A DNA stretch of 64,000 nt from Herbaspirillum sp. alder98 (lineage in GTDB: Bacteria; Pseudomonadota; Gammaproteobacteria; Burkholderiales; Burkholderiaceae_D): the NCBI RefSeq assembly GCF_020179755.1, contig NZ_JAIUCY010000006.1, forward strand, positions 1 to 64,000. The letters are read 5' to 3'. This document shows positions 1 through 9,891 of this stretch, one piece after another. The notes beneath the pieces are model-generated. The model saw nothing but the letters and a program-made list of their open reading frames with translations. It had not been told where the DNA came from and ran no database searches. Position numbers and translations under genes: made by a program. Within the stretch, counting starts at the first letter, position 1. Every line of letters begins with the position of its first letter.

Positions 1-434
1 CCGCCACCCTGGCTGTAGGTCGAACGCACGGTGTGGCCTGGCGCCTTCGGGGCGATCATGATCACGTCCAGGTCGGCGCGCGGCACGACTTGGCCGTAGT
101 GCACGTTGAAGCCGTGGGCGAACGCCAATGTAGCGCCCTGCTTGGCGTACGGCGCGACGTTCTCGGCATACACCTGGCCGATGTTTTCATCCGGCAGCAG
201 GATCATGATGACGTCGGCTTCCTTGACCGCATCGTTGACTTCAGCCACCTTCAGGCCGGCCTTCTCGGCCTTGCTCCAGGAGGCGCCGTCGCGACGCAGA
301 CCCACCGTCACCTTACAGCCCGAATCCTTCAGGTTCAGCGCGTGCGCGTGACCTTGCGAACCGTAACCGATGATGGTCACGTTCTTGTTCTTGATCAGGG
401 ACAGGTCTGCGTCTTTGTCGTAAAAAACTTTCAT
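1..434 (-). CDS. ilvC: Ketol-acid reductoisomerase, N-terminal part (gene runs off the window)
   Basis: Converts 2-acetolactate or acetohydroxybutyrate to dihydroxy acids with NADPH and Mg2+, the second common step of Val/Leu/Ile synthesis in the cytoplasm. About 144 N-terminal residues are visible of the roughly 338 expected; the rest lies before base 1. The N-terminus [12 protein letters not shown] and the Rossmann loop [13 protein letters not shown] (about residues 21-33) are typical, followed by the conserved [11 protein letters not shown] stretch around residue 105. It lies 61 bases downstream of ilvH on the same strand, so an ilvI-ilvH-ilvC operon is likely. Nothing looks broken; the truncation is only the window edge. 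Confidence 0.97.
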   Translation of the reverse strand, partial: MKVFYDKDADLSLIKNKNVTIIGYGSQGHAHALNLKDSGCKVTVGLRRDGASWSKAEKAGLKVAEVNDAVKEADVIMILLPDENIGQVYAENVAPYAKQGATLAFAHGFNVHYGQVVPRADLDVIMIAPKAPGHTVRSTYSQGG

Positions 435-495
435 GATTTTTCCTTGTGTTCCGAATAACTTAATGAATAGGGTGTGTGATGTCGACTACTGGCGA

Positions 496-987
496 TCAGA
501 TCTTCAGGATCCGCTCGCCGCGCCCGATGCCGGAGCCGCCGGTGCGCACTGTTTCCAGGATGGCGGTTCGATCCATGGCATCGATGAAGGCGTCCAGCTT
601 GCTCTTGTCACCGGTCAGCTCGATGGTGTAAGCCTTCTCGGTGACATCGATGATGTGACCGCGGAAGATGGACACGGTCCGGTACATCTCCTCGCGTTCC
701 TTGCCCACGGCGCGCACCTTGATCAACATCAGTTCGCGCTCGATATGCGCGCCTTCCGTCAGATCGACAACCTTCACCACCTCGATCAGGCGATTCAGGT
801 GTTTGGTGATCTGTTCGATCACATCGTCCGAACCGGATGTCACGATGGTCATGCGCGACAGGGTCGGGTCTTCGGTGGGTGCAACGGTGAGTGTTTCGAT
901 GTTGTAGCCGCGGGCGGAAAACAGACCGACCACGCGGGACAAGGCGCCAGCTTCGTTTTCGAGCAGCACGGAAATGATATGGCGCAT
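496..987 (-). CDS. ilvH: Acetolactate synthase small (regulatory) subunit
   Basis: Regulatory subunit that binds valine and stimulates the catalytic subunit encoded immediately upstream. It is 163 aa, the usual length. An N-terminal ACT domain is clear (MRHIISVLLENEAGALSRVVGLF, about residues 1-75, with the NEAGALSRV ligand-binding loop). It is followed by the family C-terminal domain ending near GRGERILKI. Its start codon is only 2 bases after the ilvI stop, consistent with translational coupling. The name ilvN would be equally valid. Confidence 0.96.
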   Translation of the reverse strand: MRHIISVLLENEAGALSRVVGLFSARGYNIETLTVAPTEDPTLSRMTIVTSGSDDVIEQITKHLNRLIEVVKVVDLTEGAHIERELMLIKVRAVGKEREEMYRTVSIFRGHIIDVTEKAYTIELTGDKSKLDAFIDAMDRTAILETVRTGGSGIGRGERILKI

Positions 988-989
988 GA

Positions 990-2708
<1,719 letters not shown>

Positions 2709-3233
2709 TACTGCTTCCTTTCAAGGTCCATTGGAAATTGATCGGATGTTCTCTCCTGGCGGAATGGCAGTCGTCTTCGTGGGCCGGTGGCTTCCCTTTG
2801 TGTGCGGTTACGTCATTTCTGCGTCCCCAACCGTAGTGAGGATCGAAATGGCGCTCAACGCGACTCGTTCAGCCTTGGACCAAGATGGATTTCTGCGAAT
2901 TCCTCGCGCTTGTGGCACGGGTTAGAACAAACAAGCTTTAATCTTAAAGCGCGTCTCTAGCGGCACGACCTTATGTGAAGCACCGGTAAAGCACATGAAA
3001 CGCCCCAAAGGTGGGAGGCGGGTGTCAAACAGTAATGCGTTGCATCATTTTGGTCAAGCGAATTCCGCTGCAAAGCGCCCGCACCAGCGGCCGAGGGGAT
3101 AAACACCACGACAAGGGAGGCCAATTTTGCTAGGATGCGGTCTGTTTTCCACGCTTGTTTACCCAACATTCCCAGGGTCGCGACCAGAAATCGGTCGATC
3201 ATTTCATGACTCGCCCCAAGGCAACCGTATTGC
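2709..3233. other. Divergent intergenic region between ilvI and the sigma factor operon
   Basis: About 525 bases without a convincing gene. It must hold the promoters of the ilv operon (leftward) and the sigma factor operon (rightward). I looked for an ilv leader peptide rich in Ile/Val/Leu codons followed by a terminator and found none that was convincing. The short frames here have no family resemblance and no good ribosome binding site. An AT-richer patch near 2925-2950 is a plausible promoter zone for ilvI, but no clear -35/-10 pair stands out. Confidence 0.5.
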
Positions 3234-3806
3234 ATGGCCACTGACAAAGAACTCTCCGATTTTCTTGAAAATGTCGAACGCCGCGCCTTCAAGCAGGCGG
3301 TTTATGCGGTACGCAAGGACGAGGCTGCCCTGGACATTGTTCAGGATGCAATGATCAAGCTGGCCGAGAAGTACGGCGACAAGCCGGCCGACGAGTTGCC
3401 GATGCTGTTCCAGCGCATCCTGCAAAACACCATCCACGATTTCTTCCGCCGCGAAAAGGTGCGCAACACCTGGGTCAGCCTGTTCTCGAGCTTCGGCCAC
3501 GGCGGCGAAGACGGACAGGATGACTTCGACGTGCTGGAAAGCCTCGAGTCGGCAGAAGGCACCGAAGCCGCAGAGTCCAGCGCCGACAAGGTCGAGCGCC
3601 AGCAAACCCTGATGCAGATCGACGCCGAGATTCAAAAGCTCCCGACACGTCAACGGGAAGCGTTCCTGATGCGTTACTGGCAAGACATGGACGTGGCAGA
3701 AACCGCTGCCGCCATGGGTTGCTCAGAAGGCAGCGTCAAGACCCATTGCTCTCGTGCAACTCATGCGCTGGCTCAAGCCCTCAGAGCCAAAGGAATCACA
3801 CTATGA
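3234..3806 (+). CDS. ECF-type RNA polymerase sigma-70 factor
   Basis: Alternative sigma factor of 190 aa. Sigma region 2 spans about residues 12-75 (YAVRKDEAALDIVQDAMIKLAEKY ... RILQNTIHDFFRREK). An acidic linker rich in E/D follows (about 80-120). Region 4 comes last (LPTRQREAFLMRYWQDMDVAETAAAMGCSEGSVKTHCSRA, about 137-176), with the helix-turn-helix in CSEGSVKTHCSRA. The stop overlaps the next start (ATGA at 3803-3806), so it is translationally coupled to the DUF3619 membrane protein, a position often held by anti-sigma factors. The regulon is unknown. This gene set beside ilvIHC is a familiar Burkholderiales arrangement. Confidence 0.93.
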   Translation: MATDKELSDFLENVERRAFKQAVYAVRKDEAALDIVQDAMIKLAEKYGDKPADELPMLFQRILQNTIHDFFRREKVRNTWVSLFSSFGHGGEDGQDDFDVLESLESAEGTEAAESSADKVERQQTLMQIDAEIQKLPTRQREAFLMRYWQDMDVAETAAAMGCSEGSVKTHCSRATHALAQALRAKGITL

Positions 3807-4204
3807 CTACCAAGGAATTGCAATTCGCCTATAAGGTGAAGCTGGCGCTGGACGCCAATCTGGACAACCTGTCTGACGACACGTTGCAACACCTCTCGGC
3901 CGCACGCCGCGTGGCCATGGCGCGCAAGAAAAAAGCCGTTGTCGTGCGCGTACAACAACCGGTACTGGCCGGCGCACTGGGCGGCTCCATGTCGTCCGAT
4001 GCACCATCGTGGCTGAGCCGGCTTGGCGTGGCGGTGCCGTTACTGGCTGGCATCATCCTGTTTGCCGGTATCTATCAGCACGAGAACGCCAAGCGCGTCA
4101 CCGAACTGGCCGAGATCGACGCTGCCGTGCTGTCCGACGAACTGCCGCTGTCGGCCTATCTCGACCACGGCTTCAATGCCTTCCTGGCCGAAAAGGGCGA
4201 ATAA
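3803..4204 (+). CDS. DUF3619 family membrane protein, possible anti-sigma factor
   Basis: 133 aa, start taken at the ATG overlapping the sigma factor stop (MTTKELQFAYKVKLALD) rather than an earlier in-frame codon. The N-terminal 70 residues are polar and helical (LDANLDNLSDDTLQHLSAARRVAMARKKK). One transmembrane segment lies at about 73-92 (LGVAVPLLAGIILFAGIYQ), and an acidic tail of about 40 residues follows. The cytoplasmic-domain, single-TM, short-outside-domain layout and the ATGA overlap suggest a role in holding the upstream sigma factor. This is inference: DUF3619 itself has no assigned function that I know. Confidence 0.85.
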   Translation: MTTKELQFAYKVKLALDANLDNLSDDTLQHLSAARRVAMARKKKAVVVRVQQPVLAGALGGSMSSDAPSWLSRLGVAVPLLAGIILFAGIYQHENAKRVTELAEIDAAVLSDELPLSAYLDHGFNAFLAEKGE

Positions 4205-4207
4205 GCG

Positions 4208-4966
4208 ATGCGCAACACCACCGGCTCCCCTGTCAAGGCAACTCGCCGCACCCCGATCGCATTGGGGGTGGCGCTGGCCGTGCTGGCTGGCGGCCTGTGG
4301 AGCGCCTGGTCGTGTGCACAGGGCACGGCGCCGGCTGCCACGCCCGCCCTGCCTGCCGTGCAGATTCCGGCCAAGGCCGGCGGCGTTGTCAAGCAGCCGG
4401 TCAAGCGCACTGACAGCAAGCTGGCCTGGGCCAGCCTGGCGCCAAAGCAGCAAGCCGCGCTCGAACCGTTGGCCGGCGAATGGCCCAAGATGAACGAAAC
4501 CCACAAAGAAAAGTGGCTGGTCATCAGCAAGAAGTTTGACCAGATGAAGCCTGAAGAGCAGCAACGCCTGCACGAGCGCATGCGCGACTGGGCCAAGCTG
4601 ACGCCTGCGCAGCGTAGCGCTGCACGCACCAATTACGCCCGTGCCAAGAAGCTCGACGCCGAAGAAAAGAGCGAGCAATGGCACAAATATCAGCAACTCA
4701 CTGCAGAGCAAAAGAAAAAACTGGCGCAAGCCAAGTTGCCCAAGCGAGTTGCCAAGCTGCCGACCGCGCCAAGTAGTGCAGCACCGGCCATCCAATTGCC
4801 CGCCGAGGCACTGGAGCGCCCTGTCCCAACACCGGCCATGCCGGTGATTTCGCCGGGCGCCCAGGCAGCTTCGCTGCCTGCGGCCGCACCAGCGAACCTG
4901 CCGATGTCCGGCGCCATTACCCCTGTTTCATCGCCATTGCCTGAACTGCCAGGCAATCGTCCCTGA
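4208..4966 (+). CDS. DUF3106 domain-containing exported protein
   Basis: 252 aa with a hydrophobic N-terminal segment (about 17-38, ALGVALAVLAGGLWSAW) likely to be a signal peptide or anchor. The DUF3106 core is at about 70-180, highly charged and helical, with repeated W-x-L-(S/T)-P-x-Q motifs (WASLAPKQQAALEPLAGEW, WAKLTPAQRSAARTNY, YQQLTAEQKKKLAQ). A Pro/Ala-rich tail of about 70 residues follows and is likely disordered. It starts 3 bases after the DUF3619 stop and belongs to the sigma factor operon. The repeats recall periplasmic stress-sensing proteins of the LTxxQ type, but the actual role is not known. Confidence 0.88.
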   Translation: MRNTTGSPVKATRRTPIALGVALAVLAGGLWSAWSCAQGTAPAATPALPAVQIPAKAGGVVKQPVKRTDSKLAWASLAPKQQAALEPLAGEWPKMNETHKEKWLVISKKFDQMKPEEQQRLHERMRDWAKLTPAQRSAARTNYARAKKLDAEEKSEQWHKYQQLTAEQKKKLAQAKLPKRVAKLPTAPSSAAPAIQLPAEALERPVPTPAMPVISPGAQAASLPAAAPANLPMSGAITPVSSPLPELPGNRP

Positions 4967-5170
4967 AGCCATCGCCATTCATGAGGCGCGGCCTGGCCGT
5001 CGCCTCTTCTTGCGCTTTCATCCCGACTGATTGACGCGTCCTTGCGCCGGCGCAAACCTGCGCATATCGGCACGATAGGCAACGCGCGGCGATTGCATTA
5101 CCATTTCGCGCAGCGTCGGCGCCATTGCGCCAGCCATTCACGAGAACCGGGACGATCCTTGAGCCACGAC

Positions 5171-5689
5171 ATGACCACGCCTTCGCTGCGCCGCCGGCTG
5201 AGCAGCATGCTGTATGAATCCATGCTGCTGTTCGGCGTCCTGTTCATGTCGGCCTGGCTGTTTTCGACGCTGTTGCAGCAACGGCATGCGCTTTACCTGC
5301 GCCATGCGATGGAAGCCTGGCTGTTCGTGGTGCTGGGGGTGTATTTCATCTGGTTCTGGACCCATGGCGGGCAGACGCTGGCCATGAAGACCTGGCGCTT
5401 CCGGCTGGTGGCCGCCGATGGCTCGCCGGTGAGCCGCTGGCGGGCGGGGCTGCGTTTTGTGCTGGCCTGGCTCTGGGTCTTGCCAGGCCTGGCCCTGGCC
5501 TCGAGCCTGCATGGAAAACAATGGATGCTGGTGCTGGTGCCGGCCGTCAACCTGCTGCTGTGGGCGGCCACCATCCTGCTCGATCCGCAGCGCCAGTTCC
5601 TGCACGATCGCCTGGCCGGCACCCGGCTGGTCGATGTCAAACCGGCAACCCGCGCGACCCCCGCCACGACCGCGACGGCCGAGCATTGA
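5171..5689 (+). CDS. RDD family integral membrane protein
   Basis: 172 aa from the ATG at 5171 (MTTPSLRRRLSSMLYESMLLFG); upstream in-frame sequence does not look coding. The RDD signature is visible: an Arg near the start of TM1 (RRRLSSMLYESMLLFGVLF), TM2 at about 48-65 (AWLFVVLGVYFIWFW), the TLAMKTWRFRLV loop, TM3 (LRFVLAWLWVLPGLALA), TM4, and the C-terminal DRLAGTRLVDV. RDD proteins are small membrane proteins of mostly unknown, sometimes transport-related, function. It sits 204 bases after DUF3106 in the same direction, so it is probably part of or next to the sigma operon. Confidence 0.9.
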   Translation: MTTPSLRRRLSSMLYESMLLFGVLFMSAWLFSTLLQQRHALYLRHAMEAWLFVVLGVYFIWFWTHGGQTLAMKTWRFRLVAADGSPVSRWRAGLRFVLAWLWVLPGLALASSLHGKQWMLVLVPAVNLLLWAATILLDPQRQFLHDRLAGTRLVDVKPATRATPATTATAEH

Positions 5690-5812
5690 TCCTCGGCGTG
5701 ACACCGTGCGGTGCACCACCATCATCAATCGGTCAAACAGCTCTGCTATGCTCTGCGCACCGCGTGCCACCGGCATGACGGATTGACCACGACAGCATCG
5801 GACCGCGCACGC

Positions 5813-6754
5813 ATGATTTCCCGTATTTCCCGCACCTTGCTGCTGATCCAGATCGGCTTGGCGGCGCTGTTTGCGCTCCTGTTTCGCCACTTCGACTGGC
5901 CCCTGGCAGTCGCCGCCATCAGCGGCATCGTGCTGGTATTGCTGATCCGGGCGCAGATCACCGCCAACAGCTTCTTCCTGACCTGGCCCTATCGCGGCCG
6001 CACCGCCAATCCGGTCGAACTGACCTGGTTGCAGATGGCGCGCCTGTTCGCGCGCGAATTTCGCGCCACCATGCTGTGCTCCTCGTGGGCCATGCCCTTC
6101 CTGCGGTTCGACCAGTTCACCTTTCCCGACACCACCTCACCGCCCGTGCTGCTGATCCACGGCTACGGCTGCAACAGCGGCTACTGGCGCTGGATGAGCC
6201 TGGCGCTGCGCTCGGCCCACATCACCCATTACGCGCTCGACATGGAACCGGTCTTCGGCAGCATCGACGGCTACGCACCGCTGGTCGACGCCGCCGTACG
6301 CCGGGTGCAAGCCGAAACCGGCCAGCAGCGCATCGTCATCGTCGCCCACAGCATGGGCGGCCTGGCCGCACGCGCCTACCTGCGCGACCATGGCACCACC
6401 CACGTGGCGAAATTGATCACGCTGGGCTCGCCCCACCATGGCACCTCGATCGCCAATTTCGGCATCGGCATCAACTGCGGCGAGATGAACTGGCTGGGGC
6501 GCTACGAAGAAGGTCGCAGCAGCGAATGGCTGCAAAAACTGGCCGCTACCGAAGAGGCCGACGACCTGGCCGCCATCGTGTCGATCTACTCCCATCACGA
6601 CAATATCGTGTCACCGCAGAGTTCAGCGCACCTGGCCGGCGCACGCAATATCGCACTGGCCGGTGTCGGTCACGTGGCGATGGCGCTGGAGCCATCGGTG
6701 CAGCAACTGGTGATCGACGAGATCCATGCCGCGCAGCGGCAGAGCGCGCCATGA
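5813..6754 (+). CDS. Membrane-anchored alpha/beta hydrolase (lipase-like)
   Basis: 313 aa from the ATG at 5813; an earlier in-frame codon would add a His-rich stretch that looks non-coding. Two hydrophobic segments open the protein (LLLIQIGLAALFALLF and WPLAVAAISGIVLVLLI). The hydrolase domain starts near VLLIHGYGCNSGYWRWMS (oxyanion HG). It has the nucleophile elbow VAHSMGGLAARAYL and a conserved lipase segment ITLGSPHHGTSIA. The terminal catalytic His is probably GVGHVAMAL. This resembles triacylglycerol lipase or PGAP1-like esterases; the substrate is unknown. It is convergent with the lipoprotein gene at 6810-7154. Confidence 0.88.
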   Translation: MISRISRTLLLIQIGLAALFALLFRHFDWPLAVAAISGIVLVLLIRAQITANSFFLTWPYRGRTANPVELTWLQMARLFAREFRATMLCSSWAMPFLRFDQFTFPDTTSPPVLLIHGYGCNSGYWRWMSLALRSAHITHYALDMEPVFGSIDGYAPLVDAAVRRVQAETGQQRIVIVAHSMGGLAARAYLRDHGTTHVAKLITLGSPHHGTSIANFGIGINCGEMNWLGRYEEGRSSEWLQKLAATEEADDLAAIVSIYSHHDNIVSPQSSAHLAGARNIALAGVGHVAMALEPSVQQLVIDEIHAAQRQSAP

Positions 6755-6756
6755 AA

Positions 6757-6788
6757 AATGCCGTCCCCCATGACGGGCGGACGGCATT
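6757..6788 (-). terminator. Rho-independent terminator of the small lipoprotein gene
   Basis: Perfect 10-bp inverted repeat AATGCCGTCC / GGACGGCATT with a 12-base loop. Read on the minus strand the stem is followed by TTTTT, so it terminates the leftward lipoprotein gene. On the plus strand no T run follows. Confidence 0.85.
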
Positions 6789-6809
6789 CGATCACTAACT
6801 CGGTATGAC

Positions 6810-7154
6810 TTACTTCTTGGCGGCGTCCTGGATCTTCTCGCCGGCCTGCTGTACTTTTTCACCCGCTTGCTGGCTCAATTCCTTGGCGCCTTCCTTGGTC
6901 TTTTCATAGGCGACCTTGGCATCGGCCTTGGCCTGGTCCAGCGCCTGACCCAGCTTGCTGCCGGTGTCCGAGGATTGTTCCTTCGCCTTGCCGGTAGCCT
7001 CTTCAAGCTGCTTGCCCGCTTCCTGCACGGCGCTGTCGATCTGCTTGCCCAGCGCCTCGGCCGGACCCGGGTCCTTTTTCTGGCAGGCATTCAGCACGAC
7101 CACGGCGGTGATGGCAGCCAGCACCAGCGCCACTCGGGAAACTGCGTTGTTCAT
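6810..7154 (-). CDS. Small helical lipoprotein (apolipophorin/LEA-like repeats)
   Basis: 114 aa. The start is set at 7154 because the AGGA motif sits 6-7 bases before it; another ATG lies two codons upstream at 7160. The signal peptide ends in the lipobox LNAC (Cys 24), so it is a lipoprotein. The mature part is Lys/Glu/Ala/Gln-rich and made of 11-residue-like amphipathic repeats (GKQIDSAVQEAGKQLEEATGKAKEQ ..., KLGQALDQAKADAKVAYEKTK). This suggests a long amphipathic helix or coiled coil. Such proteins are abundant envelope components in this group; no specific function can be assigned. Confidence 0.85.
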   Translation of the reverse strand: MNNAVSRVALVLAAITAVVVLNACQKKDPGPAEALGKQIDSAVQEAGKQLEEATGKAKEQSSDTGSKLGQALDQAKADAKVAYEKTKEGAKELSQQAGEKVQQAGEKIQDAAKK

Positions 7155-7320
7155 GTTCATCCTTTCGTTAGTGCCAATGCGAACCGTGGCGTCATGTCGG
7201 CGATTCATCGACTGAATCAAGCCCAAAAAGATAGCATATCAATGCGCAATCGCAGCAGCGCCAGCAAGCTAAATCTGCAAAATCCGTGGCAGCCCCATCC
7301 CGCTCCCGATGCATTGCGAG

Positions 7321-8157
7321 TCAAGTCTCGATATCGACCAGCATCAGCAACTCCTCTTCCGAAAAACCGGCGGCCCGCCGTGCGTCGAGGTTGAACGGCC
7401 CGCGCATCGGCGGCGCCTTGTAGCGGCGCGCCAGTTCGGCAAAGGTCGGCACCGGATCCAGCGCGCGCTGGCTGCAGAGCCAGCCGAACCAACGATTGCC
7501 GATCAGCACATGGCCGACCTCGTCGCGCAGGATGATGTCCAGGATCTGCGCCGCGGCCAGGTCGCCGGCCTGGGCCAGCTTGGCGCGTACCGGCGGCGCC
7601 GCGTCCAGGCCGCGCGCCTCCAGCGTACGGGGCACCAGCGCCATGCGCGCCAGCACATCGCCACTGGTCTTTTCACACATGTCCCACAGGCTGTTGTGCG
7701 CCGGGAAGTCGCCGTAGGCATGACCCAGCGTGACCAGATGCGCGGCCAGCAGCGAAAAATGATAAGCCTCTTCGGCCGCCACCTGCAGCCAGTCCACATA
7801 GAAGGCGCGCGGCATGTCGTCGAAGCGCCACACCGCGTCCAGGGCCAGGTTGATGGCATTGAATTCGATATGCGCCAGCGCGTGGATAAGGGCGGCGCGG
7901 CCCTCGGGCGTGCGCATCGAGCGCGACTTCACCAGCAGCGGCGACACCAGTTCGGGGCGCAGTGGCCGGCCGGGGATGCCGACTTCATCGCCAGCGGCGC
8001 GCTCAGCCAGTGTCATCTGGCCGGCATGCCAATGCGTGTGCAACGCCTTGACGGCGGCGCACTTGGCGACGGGAGATGTTTCCCTTAGGCAATCAAGGGC
8101 CGCTGCGCGCAGCTCGCTGGATGAAAGGATTTCAATTGAGGGCAAGACGTGATCCAA
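7321..8157 (-). CDS. DUF455 family ferritin-like protein
   Basis: 278 aa, complete. Helical bundle with metal-ligand-like motifs in the order expected of ferritin-like diiron folds: HALAHIEFNAINLALDAVWRF (about 92-112), WLQVAAEEAYHFSLLAAHL (about 122-140) and IILRDEVGHVLIGNRWF (about 210-226). Each pairs Glu with a nearby His. This matches DUF455, related to the tRNA-hydroxylase MiaE/ferritin group, whose substrate is not settled. It is divergent from the gamma carbonic anhydrase gene. The start at 8157 gives a normal family length. Confidence 0.88.
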   Translation of the reverse strand: MDHVLPSIEILSSSELRAAALDCLRETSPVAKCAAVKALHTHWHAGQMTLAERAAGDEVGIPGRPLRPELVSPLLVKSRSMRTPEGRAALIHALAHIEFNAINLALDAVWRFDDMPRAFYVDWLQVAAEEAYHFSLLAAHLVTLGHAYGDFPAHNSLWDMCEKTSGDVLARMALVPRTLEARGLDAAPPVRAKLAQAGDLAAAQILDIILRDEVGHVLIGNRWFGWLCSQRALDPVPTFAELARRYKAPPMRGPFNLDARRAAGFSEEELLMLVDIET

Positions 8158-8255
8158 GGATGCTTCTTTCTAGGGACGGTAAAATACGCGGTTGACAGTA
8201 ACGACCGCGTCCCCACATGAGGGACTGTGGCAGACCACCAGGAGACGATTTTATT

Positions 8256-8780
8256 ATGGCCATCTACCAATTGGAGCAAGACATCCCCGAAATCGATCCG
8301 ACCGCCTTCGTGGCCGAGTCGGCAACGGTGGTGGGCAAGGTCAACATGGAAGCGCACTCCAGCGTCTGGTTCAACGTTGCCATCCGCGGCGACAACGAAC
8401 TGATCACCATCGGTGAAAACAGCAACGTGCAGGAAGGCGCGGTGCTGCACACCGACATCGGTTATCCGATGCACATCGGCAAGAACGTGACCGTCGGCCA
8501 CCAGGCCATGTTGCACGGCTGCACCATTGGCGAAGGCGCCTTGATCGGCATCCAGGCGGTGGTGCTGAACGGCGCCAAGATCGGTCGCAACTGCCTGGTG
8601 GGCGCCGGCGCACTGGTGACCGAGGGCAAGGAATTCCCCGACAATTCGCTGATCATCGGCGCCCCGGCCAAGGCCGTGCGGCAACTGAGCGAAGAAGACA
8701 TTGCGCGCATGCACGCCGGCACCGACAGTTATGTCGAGCGCGCACAACAGTTCAAGACCAAGCTCAAGCGCATCGCCTGA
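8256..8780 (+). CDS. Gamma-class carbonic anhydrase family protein
   Basis: 174 aa from the ATG at 8256, preceded by AGGAGA; an earlier in-frame codon at 8217 is rejected. It is a left-handed beta-helix built of hexapeptide repeats. The His ligands of the gamma-CA family are visible in GAVLHTDIGYPMHIG and VTVGHQAMLHGCTIGEG. The C-terminus is the usual helix (RMHAGTDSYVERAQQFKTKLKRIA). Members hydrate CO2 or act as metal-binding isomerase or transferase relatives (YrdA/CaiE type). Enzymatic activity of this copy is not proven by sequence. Confidence 0.93.
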   Translation: MAIYQLEQDIPEIDPTAFVAESATVVGKVNMEAHSSVWFNVAIRGDNELITIGENSNVQEGAVLHTDIGYPMHIGKNVTVGHQAMLHGCTIGEGALIGIQAVVLNGAKIGRNCLVGAGALVTEGKEFPDNSLIIGAPAKAVRQLSEEDIARMHAGTDSYVERAQQFKTKLKRIA

Positions 8781-8844
8781 GCAGCGTGACCGGAACTGGC
8801 ATTAACGAGCAAGGCGGCGCCGGCGCGTCGCCTGGAAAGAAAGT

Positions 8845-9777
8845 ATGAAAGATACGCTGCAAAAATTCATGGTCGACAACGCTGCGGTACGGGGCGAACT
8901 GGTCGAGATTTCGGACACCTGGCAACAGGTGCAGGCCCGCCGCGACTATCCCGCTGCAGTCAAGACCCTGCTGGGCGAGATGCTGGCCGCCGCTGCCCTG
9001 TTGTCGGCCAACCTGAAGTTCAACGGCATGATCGTCATGCAGATCCATGGCGACGGCCCGGTCAAGCTGCTGGTGGTGGAATGCGATTCGGAACTGCATC
9101 TGCGCGCCACCGCCAAGGTGGTCGAAGACGCGGTCATCGCCGACGACGCCACGCTCGGCGCGCTGGTCAACGCCACCGGCAATGGCCGCTTCGTGATCAC
9201 CCTCGATCCGCGCGACAAGTTGCCGGGCCAGCAAACCTACCAGGGCATCGTGCCACTGGATGGCGACAGCGTAGCCACCGTCATCGAGAACTACATGCTG
9301 CGCTCCGAACAGCTCGACACCAAGCTGTGGCTGGCGGCCGACGGCCAGGTATCGCGCGGCCTGCTGCTGCAGAAGCTGCCGACCGAAGGCGGCATCGCCG
9401 CCCCCACCGCGCAGCCCGAGGACGATGCCCAGGAAACCTGGAACCGCATGGTCATGCTGGGCAATACGCTGCGCGCCGACGAGTTGCTGTCGACCGATAT
9501 CGCCACCTTGATGCGCCGCCTGTTCTGGGAAGAGACCATCCGCGTATTCGAGCCACAGAATCCGCAGTTCCGTTGCACCTGCTCGCGCGAGAAGGTCGGC
9601 AACATGCTCCGGATGCTGGGCGCCGAAGAAGTGGAAGATGCCCTGTCGCAATCCGAGACGCTGGCCGTCGACTGCGACTTCTGCGGCCAGCACTACGAGT
9701 TCGATGCTGTCGATTGCGCGCAATTGTTTGCCACCGACACCACGGTGGGTATCGAAGCGCCTGCGGCCAGGCACTGA
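8845..9777 (+). CDS. hslO: Redox-regulated chaperone Hsp33
   Basis: 310 aa. A holdase that becomes active when its zinc centre is oxidised. The N-terminal substrate domain starts MKDTLQKFMVDNAAVRGELVEI, with the family GDGPVKLLVVECD segment. The C-terminal redox switch has both cysteine pairs: RCTCSREKVGNML (CxC) and CDFCGQHYEFD (CxxC), the four zinc ligands. The gene is preceded by a GGAAAGAAAGT ribosome binding site and closed by a strong bidirectional terminator at 9805-9843. Confidence 0.97.
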   Translation: MKDTLQKFMVDNAAVRGELVEISDTWQQVQARRDYPAAVKTLLGEMLAAAALLSANLKFNGMIVMQIHGDGPVKLLVVECDSELHLRATAKVVEDAVIADDATLGALVNATGNGRFVITLDPRDKLPGQQTYQGIVPLDGDSVATVIENYMLRSEQLDTKLWLAADGQVSRGLLLQKLPTEGGIAAPTAQPEDDAQETWNRMVMLGNTLRADELLSTDIATLMRRLFWEETIRVFEPQNPQFRCTCSREKVGNMLRMLGAEEVEDALSQSETLAVDCDFCGQHYEFDAVDCAQLFATDTTVGIEAPAARH

Positions 9778-9804
9778 TGGCATTGGGCTAACTAAAGACC
9801 TAAG

Positions 9805-9843
9805 AAAAACGGACCGATCGCAGCCATGCGACGGTCCGTTTTT
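9805..9843. terminator. Bidirectional terminator between hslO and rsuA
   Basis: AAAAACGGACCG and CGGTCCGTTTTT arms flank an inner CGCA/TGCG pairing. A-run and T-run on opposite sides make it work in both directions, fitting the convergent genes. Confidence 0.93.
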
Positions 9844-9891
9844 CGTTGGACGGCGGCCGCTGAAGAGCGCGCCCCCGCCCTGATCAGGTGA

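Noticed and set aside
2709-3233. Attenuator with leader peptide for ilvI
   Set aside because: No short frame rich in Ile, Val or Leu and no terminator hairpin with T-run were found ahead of ilvI.
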